A DNA stretch of 64,000 nt, from contig NZ_SODV01000002.1 in assembly GCF_004366355.1 (NCBI RefSeq), forward strand, positions 1,404,768-1,468,767, given 5' to 3'. Positions 41,426 through 51,340 of this stretch are shown piece after piece. Position numbers and translations under genes: made by a program. Positions within the stretch are counted from its first letter, which is position 1; each line of letters opens with the position of its first letter. The DNA comes from Dinghuibacter silviterrae (lineage in GTDB: Bacteria; Bacteroidota; Bacteroidia; Chitinophagales; Chitinophagaceae). The notes beneath the pieces were generated by a model. The model made no database searches. It saw only the letters and a program-made list of their open reading frames with translations, and had not been told where the DNA came from.

Positions 41426-44400
41426 ATGCCGAAGCCATTCAAACTGTTGGCCTTTTTAGTTTGCATTTTCCTGGGGCTCAGGGCCGAAGCCCAAAGGATA
41501 ACCATCACAGGGACGATCCGGGATACTGCGGGCGCCCTGGTGAGGGGTGCCAATGTCACGGTCAGGGGCAATGCCAGGATCGGAACGGTCTCCGATGACA
41601 ACGGCCGGTTTATCCTGGATGTGCCCGAAAATTCCATCATCGAATTCAGCAGCATCAACTTCGAAACGCTTGCGTTACCCGCGCGGGCGAACATGAGCGT
41701 GATCATGCACCTGTCCAAAAACAACCTGTCGGACGTGGTGGTCACGGCCTATGGTAAAAAACAGCGACGGGAAGCCGTGGTGGGATCGGTCACTTCCGTC
41801 AACCCGGAGGACCTGAGGATCCCTGCGAGCAATCTGACCAATGCCCTGGCGGGACAGATTGCCGGGGTTATTGCGTTTCAGCGGTCAGGGCAACCGGGGG
41901 CGGATAACGCGCAGTTCTTTATACGGGGCGTTACGACCTTAGGGTACAGCGCCAGTCCGCTGATCTTAGTCGACAACGTCGAATTGACGGCAAACGACCT
42001 GGCGCGTCTGAACGTGGACGACATCGCCAGCTTTTCCATTTTGAAAGACGCCAGCGCGGCCGCGCTTTACGGTGCCAGGGGCGCCAACGGGGTCATCCTG
42101 GTGACGACAAAGGAAGGCAAGACCGGGAAGGCAAAGGTCAACTTCCGTTATGAACACTCCGTGTCAAAACCGACAAAAACCGTCCAGCTCGCCGATCCAA
42201 TCACCTATATGAAAGACTATAACGAGGCGGTGACCACCCGGGATCCCCTCGCTACGCCTTATTTCACGCCCAACCAGATCCAAAACGCCACGGCGACCTG
42301 GAACCACGCCCCGGGGAGCAATCCCTATCTGTACCCGGCCGTGGACTGGATGAACATGCTTTTCCGGAAACAAACCACCACCCAGCGTGCCAACTTCAGC
42401 GTACAGGGTGGGAGCGAGCAGGCCAAATATTATATATCCGGTTCGTACGACCGGGACAACGGGATCCTCCAGATCAGCCCGGTCAACAACTTCAACTCCG
42501 GGATGAAGTTCGAGAACTATCAATTGCGTTCGAACGTGAACGTCAAGGTCACCAAGACGACCGAAGCGGTTGTCCGGTTGTGGGGGAACTTTAACGACTA
42601 TACCGGTCCCATCACCAGCGACCAGTCCGGGCTGGCCACGGATCTCTACGACCGGGTACTGCATACCAGCCCGGTGTCCTTCCCGGCTTTTTATGCACCC
42701 GATTCGGCCAACCTGTTGACCAAACACATCCTCTTTGGCAACAACACGTCACAAACAGGGAGCCTGCAGGACAATCCTTATGCGGACCTGATGTATGGGT
42801 ACAAGAACTTTTCCGAATCCCGGATGTCCGCGCAGTTCGAGCTCAACCAGACCTTTAATTTCATCACGCGCGGTCTTGCTTTCCACGGGATCTTCAGCAC
42901 GAACCGGTACTCGTATTTCGACCAGCAGCGATCCTACAAACCGTTTTATTATGACGTCGCCAGCGTCAATCAGTCCACCGGGCAGTATACACTGAACTGG
43001 ATCAACAACCAGCCCGGCGCCGCCCAGGAATTCCTGAGCTACTACCCGGGGAGCAAAATCATCTCGACCTATATTTACATGCAAGGGTCCATCGACTACG
43101 ATAGGTCCTTTGGAGACCACCATGTCAGCGGTACCGTGTTGGGCACCCGCGAACAAACGGTCACGCCTAACGCCAACGACCCCATCACGAACCAACCGTC
43201 CCTCGCGGCTTCTCTTCCCGCCAGGAACCTGGGTTTATCCGGGCGGGCATCCTATTCGTTCAAAGACCGGTACTTCCTCGAATTCAACTTTGGTTATAAC
43301 GGTTCCGAGAAATTTGCCCCGAACCACCGCTTTGGTTTCTTCCCCACCATCGGCGCGGGATATGTGATCTCCAACGAATCCTATTGGAAGGGCGGCATTT
43401 CCCGGTTGATCACCCGGCTAAAAGTCAGGGGCAGTTACGGCCTGGTGGGGAACGACAACATCGGCCAACAGCGTTTCTTTTACCTCTCCAGCGTGACGCC
43501 CGACGGCGGCCCGGGCGCCACCTTTGGCAGCACCAACGGTTTCTCGTTGAATGGAACGACCATCCAGGCGTATCCCAACCCCGACGTCACCTGGGAAACG
43601 GCGCGTAAAAGCAACGTCGCCCTGGAAATCGAAGTGCTGAAGAACTTCAACCTCATCGCCGAATTCTACCACGAATACCGCTACAACATCCTGATCCCGC
43701 GCGGGTATATCCCCGTGGAAACGGGCATCGAAAACAGCGCCGCAGCCAACCTCCAGGCCAACCTGGGGACGGCGTATTCGAATGGGATCGACCTCCACCT
43801 GGATTACAAGCAGCGTTTCTCGAAGGACCTCCAGGTAACGGTGATGGCCAACTTCACCGGGACCAGCAATAAGGTGGGGCACCTCGAAGAGCCGCAATAT
43901 CCTTATCCATACCTGTTCCACTCGGGCCAGCCCATCAACGAACAATTCGGATACATCGCGGAAAGGCTTTTTGTGGACGACAAAGAAGCCGCCAATTCCC
44001 CCTCCCAGCTCTTTGGCGGCAACCCGCCCCAGGGTGGAGACATCAAATACCGGGACATCAACAAAGACGGTGTCATCAATTCCTACGACCAGGTGCCGCT
44101 GGGGCTGCCGACCACGCCCGAGATCATTTATGGGTTTGGTTTTTCGGCCCAGTACAAACAGTTTGACCTGAGCGCCTTTTTCCAAGGCGACGCACGGGTT
44201 TCCTTTTTCATCAACCCGACCGCCCAGAACAACGCGTATTACGGGCAGTATGGTACCGCGCCCTTTGCCAACAACGCACAGCTCTTAAAGGCTTACGCAG
44301 ACGACCATTGGACGGAGGAGAATCAAAACCTCTACGCCCTTTGGCCCCGCCTGTCGACGTATGAGAACAACAACAACGAACAGACCAGCTCCTGGTGGCT

Positions 44401-44623
44401 CCGGAACGGCAACTTTATGCGGCTGAAGTCACTGGAAGTGGGGTATTCCCTGCCCAGGGCCTGGTCGCGCCGGATCTTCCTGGACAACGCCCGGATTTAT
44501 TTCAACGGGTTAAACCTGTTGACCTGGGCGCCCTTCAAGCTCTGGGATCCGGAGCAGTCGGGTCAGGGTTTCAGCTACCCGATCCAAAAAGTACTCAACG
44601 TGGGCGTAAACTTAAATTTTTAA
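41426..44623 (+). CDS. SusC/RagA-type TonB-linked outer membrane transporter (fucose locus)
   Basis: This 1065-residue outer membrane transporter has a signal peptide ending at LRAEAQ (residue 23). A carboxypeptidase-regulatory-like domain (ITITGTIRDTAGALVRGANV) precedes the segment LSDVVVTAYGKKQRREAVVGSV, then the plug (IASFSILKDASAAALYGARGANGVILVTTK) and a barrel ending in VLNVGVNLNF. It is clearly divergent in sequence from the locus 1 SusC, so it should take a different oligosaccharide. Three bases separate it from its SusD partner, and the operon continues through to the SDR gene. Confidence 0.96.
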   Translation: MPKPFKLLAFLVCIFLGLRAEAQRITITGTIRDTAGALVRGANVTVRGNARIGTVSDDNGRFILDVPENSIIEFSSINFETLALPARANMSVIMHLSKNNLSDVVVTAYGKKQRREAVVGSVTSVNPEDLRIPASNLTNALAGQIAGVIAFQRSGQPGADNAQFFIRGVTTLGYSASPLILVDNVELTANDLARLNVDDIASFSILKDASAAALYGARGANGVILVTTKEGKTGKAKVNFRYEHSVSKPTKTVQLADPITYMKDYNEAVTTRDPLATPYFTPNQIQNATATWNHAPGSNPYLYPAVDWMNMLFRKQTTTQRANFSVQGGSEQAKYYISGSYDRDNGILQISPVNNFNSGMKFENYQLRSNVNVKVTKTTEAVVRLWGNFNDYTGPITSDQSGLATDLYDRVLHTSPVSFPAFYAPDSANLLTKHILFGNNTSQTGSLQDNPYADLMYGYKNFSESRMSAQFELNQTFNFITRGLAFHGIFSTNRYSYFDQQRSYKPFYYDVASVNQSTGQYTLNWINNQPGAAQEFLSYYPGSKIISTYIYMQGSIDYDRSFGDHHVSGTVLGTREQTVTPNANDPITNQPSLAASLPARNLGLSGRASYSFKDRYFLEFNFGYNGSEKFAPNHRFGFFPTIGAGYVISNESYWKGGISRLITRLKVRGSYGLVGNDNIGQQRFFYLSSVTPDGGPGATFGSTNGFSLNGTTIQAYPNPDVTWETARKSNVALEIEVLKNFNLIAEFYHEYRYNILIPRGYIPVETGIENSAAANLQANLGTAYSNGIDLHLDYKQRFSKDLQVTVMANFTGTSNKVGHLEEPQYPYPYLFHSGQPINEQFGYIAERLFVDDKEAANSPSQLFGGNPPQGGDIKYRDINKDGVINSYDQVPLGLPTTPEIIYGFGFSAQYKQFDLSAFFQGDARVSFFINPTAQNNAYYGQYGTAPFANNAQLLKAYADDHWTEENQNLYALWPRLSTYENNNNEQTSSWWLRNGNFMRLKSLEVGYSLPRAWSRRIFLDNARIYFNGLNLLTWAPFKLWDPEQSGQGFSYPIQKVLNVGVNLNF

Positions 44624-44626
44624 GAC

Positions 44627-46546
44627 ATGAAGAACGTAGTCTATATAGCGCTGTTGCTCCTGTTGACCACCAGCTCTTGTAAAAAATATTTGGACGTCAC
44701 CCCCGACGACGTGGCCACGCTCGCCAGTTCGTTTAGCAACGCCAACGAGACCGAGGCCTACCTCTTCGGCTGTTATTCCAACCTCCAGGCCCTGGCTGAC
44801 ATCCGGCGTAATGCGGGCTTTACGACCTCGGGGGAGGTGATTTTCCCCATCAACCTCAGCGACCGGACGACCTTGGGCGGCGCGGGCGGAGACGCCGGCT
44901 TTACGATTATGCAAGGTCTTCAAAACGCCGACAACCCGCTTTTGAACTATTGGGACGGGTACAATATGGGCTTGAACCTCTGGCAGTCGATCCGGATGTG
45001 CAATACTTTTTTAGCGAACGTCAACACCACCCCCGGCCTGCCGCCATATCAAGCGCAGCGCTGGATCGCGGAAGCACAGTTTCTGAAGGCATACTACCAC
45101 TACTGGCTGATCCGCATGTACGGCCCCATCCCCATCGAGGACGTGGCCCTGCCGGTCAACGCCACCACCGACCAGGTGCGGGTCCCGCAACAAACCGTGG
45201 ATTCCTGTTTCAATTACGTGGTCAACCTGCTCGATACGGCCATTAATAATCTGCCTGCGATCATCGAAAATACCGCGGCGGAACAGGGCCGGATCACCTC
45301 CACCATCGCCCTGGCCGTAAAAGCGGAGGTACTGGCTACCCAGGCCAGCCCCCTCTTCAACGGCAACCCCGACTACGCGGGGATGGTGCGCAAGGACGGG
45401 ACACACCTGTTCTCCACCACGGCCGATCCCACCAAATGGCAAAGGGCCGCCACCGCCTGTCAGGCAGCGATTGCGGCCGCCAACGCTGCCGGTGCTTCGC
45501 TTTACCAGTTCAAGCTCAACGGGAACGTGGTACACATGAGCGACAGCACCGAAGCGTTGCTCGCCATACAAGGGGCCATCACCGAAAGCTGGAATCCGGA
45601 GCAGATCTGGACGCTCAATCCGTACTTCGGCTGGCAGTACATGGCCGCGGCACGGACCAACGCCGACGCCGCCTCCAACGTCTTTGCCGTGTATTCCAAC
45701 TTCTCCGTACCCATCGCGGAATCGGAACTGTTCTACACCAATAACGGCGTGCCCATCAACGAAGACAAAAACTGGGACTATGCCAACCGGTATACGCTCC
45801 AGCCCGGAGACGACGCCCACTTCTATTATATCAAAAAAGGCTATCCGTGTGCCAAGGGCAACTTCGACCGGGAAAACCGGTATTATGCCGACGTTGCCTT
45901 TGACGGGGCGATCTGGTTTGGGTTGGGCAATACCGACGATAACAATGCCAACTTTGTCAACGCGGTGAACGGGTATGCCGCCTGGCCCGACGCGCTCCGG
46001 GGGAACGCGACCGGTTATTGGGCCAAAAAACTGGTTCCCTACCAAACCTATTTCGGCCAGACCAGCGTAGGATACAACTATTCCTGGCCGTTTATGCGGC
46101 TACCCGCCCTCTGGCTGTTGTATGCAGAATGCCTCAACGAAGTCAGCGGACCCAGCGCACAGGTCTATCAATACATCGACATGGTCAGGGCAAGGGCCGG
46201 CCTCCAGGGCGTACAGGCATCCTGGGCGCAGTACTCCAACAACCCCGGCAAACCCGGCACCCAGGCGGGGCTGAGGGCCATCATCCACCAGGAACGGCGG
46301 ATCGAGCTGGCCTTCGAAGGCCAGGCCGGTTGGGACCTGCGCCGGTGGAAGGAATTGCAGGGCGTCATGTCCGGGCCTTTCCAGGGTTGGAATGTCAACC
46401 CCGCCTCTAACAACTTTACAACACAAGGATATTATCAACTGGTCAACTATTATCAGCCGGTCTTTAGCGTCAAAAACTATATCTACCCGATCCAGACATA
46501 CGACCTGCTGACAAACCCCAACCTCGTACAAAGTCTTTACTGGTAA
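44627..46546 (+). CDS. SusD/RagB-type surface glycan-binding lipoprotein (fucose locus)
   Basis: This is a 639-residue partner of the preceding SusC. The lipobox LLTTSSC places the acylated Cys at residue 18, followed by KKYLDVTPDDVATLASSF. The helical core has EAQFLKAYYHYWLIRMYGPIPI. The C-terminal signature ERRIELAFEGQAGWDLRRWKEL and the final YPIQTYDLLTNPNLVQSLYW are typical. It would bind the fucosylated substrate at the surface. Ten bases separate it from the first accessory lipoprotein gene. Confidence 0.95.
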   Translation: MKNVVYIALLLLLTTSSCKKYLDVTPDDVATLASSFSNANETEAYLFGCYSNLQALADIRRNAGFTTSGEVIFPINLSDRTTLGGAGGDAGFTIMQGLQNADNPLLNYWDGYNMGLNLWQSIRMCNTFLANVNTTPGLPPYQAQRWIAEAQFLKAYYHYWLIRMYGPIPIEDVALPVNATTDQVRVPQQTVDSCFNYVVNLLDTAINNLPAIIENTAAEQGRITSTIALAVKAEVLATQASPLFNGNPDYAGMVRKDGTHLFSTTADPTKWQRAATACQAAIAAANAAGASLYQFKLNGNVVHMSDSTEALLAIQGAITESWNPEQIWTLNPYFGWQYMAAARTNADAASNVFAVYSNFSVPIAESELFYTNNGVPINEDKNWDYANRYTLQPGDDAHFYYIKKGYPCAKGNFDRENRYYADVAFDGAIWFGLGNTDDNNANFVNAVNGYAAWPDALRGNATGYWAKKLVPYQTYFGQTSVGYNYSWPFMRLPALWLLYAECLNEVSGPSAQVYQYIDMVRARAGLQGVQASWAQYSNNPGKPGTQAGLRAIIHQERRIELAFEGQAGWDLRRWKELQGVMSGPFQGWNVNPASNNFTTQGYYQLVNYYQPVFSVKNYIYPIQTYDLLTNPNLVQSLYW

Positions 46547-46556
46547 ACCCACAAGT

Positions 46557-47813
46557 ATGAGAAATCGCATTACGATTGCACTGCTGATGACACTGGCCGC
46601 TGCGCACTTTGGCTGTACAAAAACGGACAGTTACAATACGATCGTGTCCACGGACAAAACCAAACCCGGCCCCGTGACCAATGTACAGGTCACGAATTTC
46701 AGCGGCGGGGCCATCCTGACGTATACGCTTCCGAACTCACAGAACATCCTGTACGTACAGGCCAACTACATGATCAATGCCAAGGACAGCCGCCAGGCCA
46801 AGTCCTCTTACTATTCCGATACCGTTACGGTCAGCGGTTTTGCCCAAAGCCAGGACTACCAGGTGACCCTGACCGTGGTCAGCCGCGCGAATGTGTCCTC
46901 GGACCCGGTGACGGTCACCGTTCACCCCACGACGCCGCCTTATTTGCTGGCTATACCGACGGTAAAGATGGTGCCGGACTTTGGGGGCGTAAACATTACC
47001 GTTGCCAACCCCGCAAAAGCGCCCATCGGGATCATCGTCATCGGCCCCGACAGTACCGGCAAATTGCAGATCATCGACCAGAACTATACCAACCAGGACT
47101 CCTCGAACTTTAGCCTGAGGGGATACGACACCCTGCCCCGCCAGTTCGGTGTGTACATTACCGATCAATGGAACAACTATTCCGATACGGTATACGCCAC
47201 GATCAAGCCGATCTATGAGGTCGAGATGAACAAAAGCCTTTTCAAGAAATACACGCTCCCTTCGGACGTGCTTCCGTTCGACGACCAAAGCTATTGGGAT
47301 GTGCAAAATCTTTGGGACAACAACATCAATGAACCGACCTACAATACCGAGCAACCGATTACGCCCCTGGTATGGCCTTCCTGGGTCACCTTTGACATGG
47401 GAGAGAGCGCCAAACTGAGCCGGTTCAACCTGGTCGGCCGGACGGGAGACAATCCAACCGGGGGATTTATGTGGGGCTATGGCACCCCTCAGGCCTTTGT
47501 GCTCTGGGGTCGGCCGGATGTACCCATGGACGAAAACATGCCCGACAGCACCAACCTGCCGCCCGTGGGCGGGACCACCGCGAACGGCTGGATCAACCTG
47601 GGTGAATATCACTCCCCGGCCAAACCCTCGGGGTTACCCAACCCCCAGTTTACCAGTGCTGACCTCGCGTTCTGGCAAGCTGGCTTCAATTTCAATTTTG
47701 CGCTCACGCTGCCCAAGGTCCGGTACATCCGTTTCGAGTGCCTGACCAATATGGGTGGGACCAATAATTTCTTTGACATGAACGAGCTCACCTTCTGGGG
47801 AGATCCTCGATAA
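46557..47813 (+). CDS. Surface lipoprotein, DUF4959/DUF5126/DUF5000 type
   Basis: The 418-residue lipoprotein (Cys20 after AAHFG) has three parts. First is an FnIII-like DUF4959 region (KPGPVTNVQVTNFSGGAILTY), then a middle beta domain (PTVKMVPDFGGVNITVANP). Last is a DUF5000 C-terminal domain of the F5/8 discoidin type (DNNINEPTYNTEQ, PSWVTFDMGESAKLSRFNLVGR, VRYIRFECLTN). Proteins of this layout follow susD in many loci and are thought to bind glycans at the surface. No catalytic residues are recognisable. Confidence 0.88.
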   Translation: MRNRITIALLMTLAAAHFGCTKTDSYNTIVSTDKTKPGPVTNVQVTNFSGGAILTYTLPNSQNILYVQANYMINAKDSRQAKSSYYSDTVTVSGFAQSQDYQVTLTVVSRANVSSDPVTVTVHPTTPPYLLAIPTVKMVPDFGGVNITVANPAKAPIGIIVIGPDSTGKLQIIDQNYTNQDSSNFSLRGYDTLPRQFGVYITDQWNNYSDTVYATIKPIYEVEMNKSLFKKYTLPSDVLPFDDQSYWDVQNLWDNNINEPTYNTEQPITPLVWPSWVTFDMGESAKLSRFNLVGRTGDNPTGGFMWGYGTPQAFVLWGRPDVPMDENMPDSTNLPPVGGTTANGWINLGEYHSPAKPSGLPNPQFTSADLAFWQAGFNFNFALTLPKVRYIRFECLTNMGGTNNFFDMNELTFWGDPR

Positions 47814-47825
47814 AATATTTGTGCA

Positions 47826-49025
47826 ATGAAACGATACCTCATTATAGGCTTTCTGGTGATCCTGTCCTGCGGAAAAAAGCCGACCGCTTACCGTTCTTTC
47901 CTGAATGGGCAGGAGATCACTTATCCCGGTGTTATCCAAAACCCCACGGTCTATCCCGGTGACCTGCGGCTGTTGCTGACCTGGCATCCCAGCACCGATC
48001 CCAGCGTGGCGAAGTACGTCGTGTATTGGAACAACAACGCCGATTCCGTCATCATCCCGGCTACGTCCCACAATCCTGCCGATACGGTGAAATGTTACAT
48101 CAACAACCTGTCGGAATACACGTATACCTTTTTTGTCAATTCCTATGACTCCGCCGGGAACAAATCCGTCACCGCGGAGATCGACAACGCCCGGGCTTAT
48201 GGCCCCATCTACCAGGCTTCCTTACACAACCGGTTGCCGGATCCCACCACGCCCTTCGTGGTCAACGCCGACGGATCCGTCACCCTGAAGTTTGCGACGC
48301 CCGATACCGTCAACATTACGACCACCATCAACTATACTAATGCCGCGGGGGTGGCGTCAAAAAGCGCCATTGGCCCGGCCGACAGCCTGGTCACCCTGCC
48401 CAGCTATCAATCCGGCGCGTCCGTGCTGGTACAGTCTTCCTACCTCCCGGTCACGCACGCCATCGACACGTTCTGGACGTTGAAGGCCGATACCTTCCCG
48501 CAGATCTTCAAGCTCGTCCAGTGTGACAAAAGCATTTTTGCCGAGATCGACGAGCCCACCGATATGAAGCCGTATCAATCCAGCACGAACGTAGCGATGC
48601 TCTGGAACGGCAGTACCACCCCCCAGGGCTACCCGAATATTTTTCACAGCGACGGGGCCAACAACCTGCCGCAGACCATCACGATGGACATGGGCAAGGT
48701 ATACAACCACCTGGCGGTTATCCAGGAGATCGGGCGGAACTGTTGCCACAACCCCAACGACTTCGAGGTATGGGGCATAGCCGACACCACCGGCGCCTTT
48801 CCGACATTGGCCAGCAACGATCCGGGTTGGAAGGCTTCCAATATTGCCCATGGCTGGACCCTGCTGACCGAAGCCTTCCGTTCGGACGACGGGTCCGCGC
48901 CGATGAATTTTAATTTTATTTCCAATCCTCCCCCCGTCCGTTTTATCCGCGTGCGCGTGATCCAGACGGTGGACCAATCGAATTATGTGAACATGACTCA
49001 GCTCACGTTCTGGGATAAAGAATAG
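47826..49025 (+). CDS. Surface lipoprotein, DUF4998 plus discoidin-like domain
   Basis: The 399-residue lipoprotein has Cys15 after LVILS. An N-terminal FnIII-like DUF4998 region (YPGDLRLLLTWHPSTDPSVAKYVVYW) is followed by a second beta domain and a C-terminal F5/8 discoidin-like domain (LPQTITMDMGKVYNHLAVIQEIGR, VRFIRVRVIQTVD). It is probably a second glycan-binding surface protein working with the preceding one and SusD. Its last domain differs from DUF5000 in detail, so the two may recognise different parts of the substrate (inference). The GH95 gene starts two bases after its stop. Confidence 0.86.
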   Translation: MKRYLIIGFLVILSCGKKPTAYRSFLNGQEITYPGVIQNPTVYPGDLRLLLTWHPSTDPSVAKYVVYWNNNADSVIIPATSHNPADTVKCYINNLSEYTYTFFVNSYDSAGNKSVTAEIDNARAYGPIYQASLHNRLPDPTTPFVVNADGSVTLKFATPDTVNITTTINYTNAAGVASKSAIGPADSLVTLPSYQSGASVLVQSSYLPVTHAIDTFWTLKADTFPQIFKLVQCDKSIFAEIDEPTDMKPYQSSTNVAMLWNGSTTPQGYPNIFHSDGANNLPQTITMDMGKVYNHLAVIQEIGRNCCHNPNDFEVWGIADTTGAFPTLASNDPGWKASNIAHGWTLLTEAFRSDDGSAPMNFNFISNPPPVRFIRVRVIQTVDQSNYVNMTQLTFWDKE

Positions 49026-49027
49026 CT

Positions 49028-51331
49028 ATGAAGCCGTTGATATTGTTTTGCGCCTTGCTACCGCTCCGTGCCTTGTGCCAGCTTCGTTTGTGGTACGACC
49101 GTCCCGCCACCCGCTGGGAAGAAACCCTTCCTTTGGGCAACGGCCGCCTCGGCATGACCCCCGACGGGGGTGTCACGCACGAATCCATCGTCCTCAACGA
49201 CATCACCCTTTGGTCCGGCTCACCCCAGGACGCCAACAATTATGAAGCGTATAAACAGCTGCCCCGTATCCGGGCGCTGCTGCTGCAGGGGAAGAATGAC
49301 GAGGCGCAGGCGCTCATCGATCAGTCTTTTATTTGCACAGGGCCGGGATCCGGGGGGACGCGCTACGGATGTTTTCAAATGCTTGGGCGTCTCGACCTGG
49401 ATTTCGGTGACGGCGCCCCTTCGCTGGCGCCCGCGCCTGACGCCTACCATCGCGAGCTCTCCCTTGACAGCGCCCTCGCCCGCGAAACCTACAGGGTCGG
49501 TGGCGTCACCTACACCCGCGAATACCTCACCAGCTTCGATCACGACGTGGACATTGTCCGCATCCGCGCGAGCAAACCCGGAGCCATCAATTGTAAGATC
49601 GGCATTAGCCGCCCTGAGCGCGGGTCGTCGAATGTCACCGGAGATCTTTTGCAATTGTCCGGCCGTTTGGACAACGGGACTGACGGCAACGGGATGCAAT
49701 ACCTGGCTAGCGTAAAAGCGCAGTGTACCGATGGCACATGCCGGCCGGAAGGCAACACACTCGCGGTACGCGGAGCCACCGAGTTGACCATCTATGTATC
49801 CGCGGGTACGGATTTTCGCGATCCGGGTTTTCGGTCGACCGTGGCCCGGAACCTCGCTACGGCGATCCACACGCCGTTTGCCGCGGAGCTGCGGCAACAC
49901 GTTGCCCGATACAGGGCCTTGTTCGGCCGGCTCGATCTGAAAATCGGTGACGGTGGGAGCGCCCTCCCCACCGACGAACGTATTTCCGCCTTCCACGACC
50001 ACCCCGAAGCGGACAACGGCATGCCCGTCCTGTTTTTCCAGTTTGGCCGATACCTCTCCATCTGCAGCACCCGGGTGGGCTATCTGCCCCCCAACCTGCA
50101 AGGGCTTTGGGCCAATGACGTACATACGCCCTGGAACGGCGATTATCATCTTGACATCAATGTAGAAATGAACCACTGGCCGGTGGAGGTGACCAACCTC
50201 TCCGAGTTGAACCTGCCGCTGGCTGACCTGGTCAAAGGCATGGTCCCGGAAGGCGAGAAAACGGCAAAGGCGTATTACAACGCCCCCGGCTGGGTCGCCC
50301 ACGTCATCACCAACGTCTGGGGTTGGACGGAGCCCGGGGAGTCCGCGTCCTGGGGCGTTTGCAAAGTGGGATCCGGCTGGTTGTGCAGCAATCTTTGGGA
50401 TCACTATGCTTTTACCAACGACCGCGCCTATCTGGCGGACATCTATCCGGTGTTAAAAGGGGCCGCGCGTTTTTACAACAGCATGCTCATCGAGGATTCC
50501 GCCAAAGGCTGGTGGGTGACGGCGCCTTCTTCTTCCCCGGAGAATACCTTTTACCTGCCCAATGGGAAGACGGCGAGTATCTGCATGGGACCCACCATCG
50601 ACAACCAGGTCATCCGGGAGCTCTTCGACCATGTCATCACGGCTTCGAAGGTCCTGGGCAGGGACGCCGCCTTCCGCGACACCCTTGCCACGATGCTCAC
50701 CAAAATACCACCGCCCGGGGTCGTTGCCCCCGACGGCCGTCTGATGGAATGGCTGGAAAACTATAAAGAAACAGACGTCCACCACCGTCATATTTCCCAC
50801 CTCTATGGTGTTTACCCGGCGACCCTGATCACGCCGGATGCCACCCCCGCGCTGGCGGAGGCCTGCAAAAAAACCCTGGACGCCCGGGGCGATGACGGCC
50901 CCAGCTGGTCCATTGCTTATAAGCTCCTGTTTTGGGCAAGGCTACACGAGGGCGACCGCGCCTACCGGTTATTTACGACGCTCATCCGCCCCACGACCCG
51001 CACCGACATCAACTACGGGGCCGGTGGCGGCGTTTACCCGAACCTTCTTTCCGCCGGTCCGCCGTTTCAGATCGACGGCAATTTCGGCGCCACCGCCGGG
51101 CTTGCCGAAATGCTGCTCCAAAGTCACGAGGGCTATATCGACCTCTTGCCCGCGCTGCCCTCCGCCTGGGCCTCCTCCGGTCACGTCCGCGGGTTAAAAG
51201 CCAGGGGGAACGTCACCGTCGATATGACGTGGAAGGACGGGAAGGTCACGGATTATCGACTGAGGTCGGCTACGCCGCACCAGGTAAAAATAAAGGTAAA
51301 CGGGGTCATTAAGTATGTTCGAACAAGCTAA
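49028..51331 (+). CDS. GH95 alpha-L-fucosidase (or alpha-L-galactosidase)
   Basis: The 767-residue exported enzyme has signal peptide MKPLILFCALLPLRALCQ. The N-terminal beta domain opens LRLWYDRPATRWEETLPLGNGRLGM, a family hallmark. The alpha/alpha barrel carries PPNLQGLWAN, PWNGDYHLDINVEMNHWP (candidate catalytic Asn/Asp region) and HHRHISHLYGVYP; the C-terminal part has FQIDGNFGATAGLAEMLLQS. The family hydrolyses alpha-1,2-L-fucosides by inversion, with some members acting on L-galactose. The downstream fuconate genes favour fucose. Nine bases separate it from the SGNH-GH29 fusion gene. Confidence 0.94.
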   Translation: MKPLILFCALLPLRALCQLRLWYDRPATRWEETLPLGNGRLGMTPDGGVTHESIVLNDITLWSGSPQDANNYEAYKQLPRIRALLLQGKNDEAQALIDQSFICTGPGSGGTRYGCFQMLGRLDLDFGDGAPSLAPAPDAYHRELSLDSALARETYRVGGVTYTREYLTSFDHDVDIVRIRASKPGAINCKIGISRPERGSSNVTGDLLQLSGRLDNGTDGNGMQYLASVKAQCTDGTCRPEGNTLAVRGATELTIYVSAGTDFRDPGFRSTVARNLATAIHTPFAAELRQHVARYRALFGRLDLKIGDGGSALPTDERISAFHDHPEADNGMPVLFFQFGRYLSICSTRVGYLPPNLQGLWANDVHTPWNGDYHLDINVEMNHWPVEVTNLSELNLPLADLVKGMVPEGEKTAKAYYNAPGWVAHVITNVWGWTEPGESASWGVCKVGSGWLCSNLWDHYAFTNDRAYLADIYPVLKGAARFYNSMLIEDSAKGWWVTAPSSSPENTFYLPNGKTASICMGPTIDNQVIRELFDHVITASKVLGRDAAFRDTLATMLTKIPPPGVVAPDGRLMEWLENYKETDVHHRHISHLYGVYPATLITPDATPALAEACKKTLDARGDDGPSWSIAYKLLFWARLHEGDRAYRLFTTLIRPTTRTDINYGAGGGVYPNLLSAGPPFQIDGNFGATAGLAEMLLQSHEGYIDLLPALPSAWASSGHVRGLKARGNVTVDMTWKDGKVTDYRLRSATPHQVKIKVNGVIKYVRTS

Positions 51332-51340
51332 ATTTAAGGC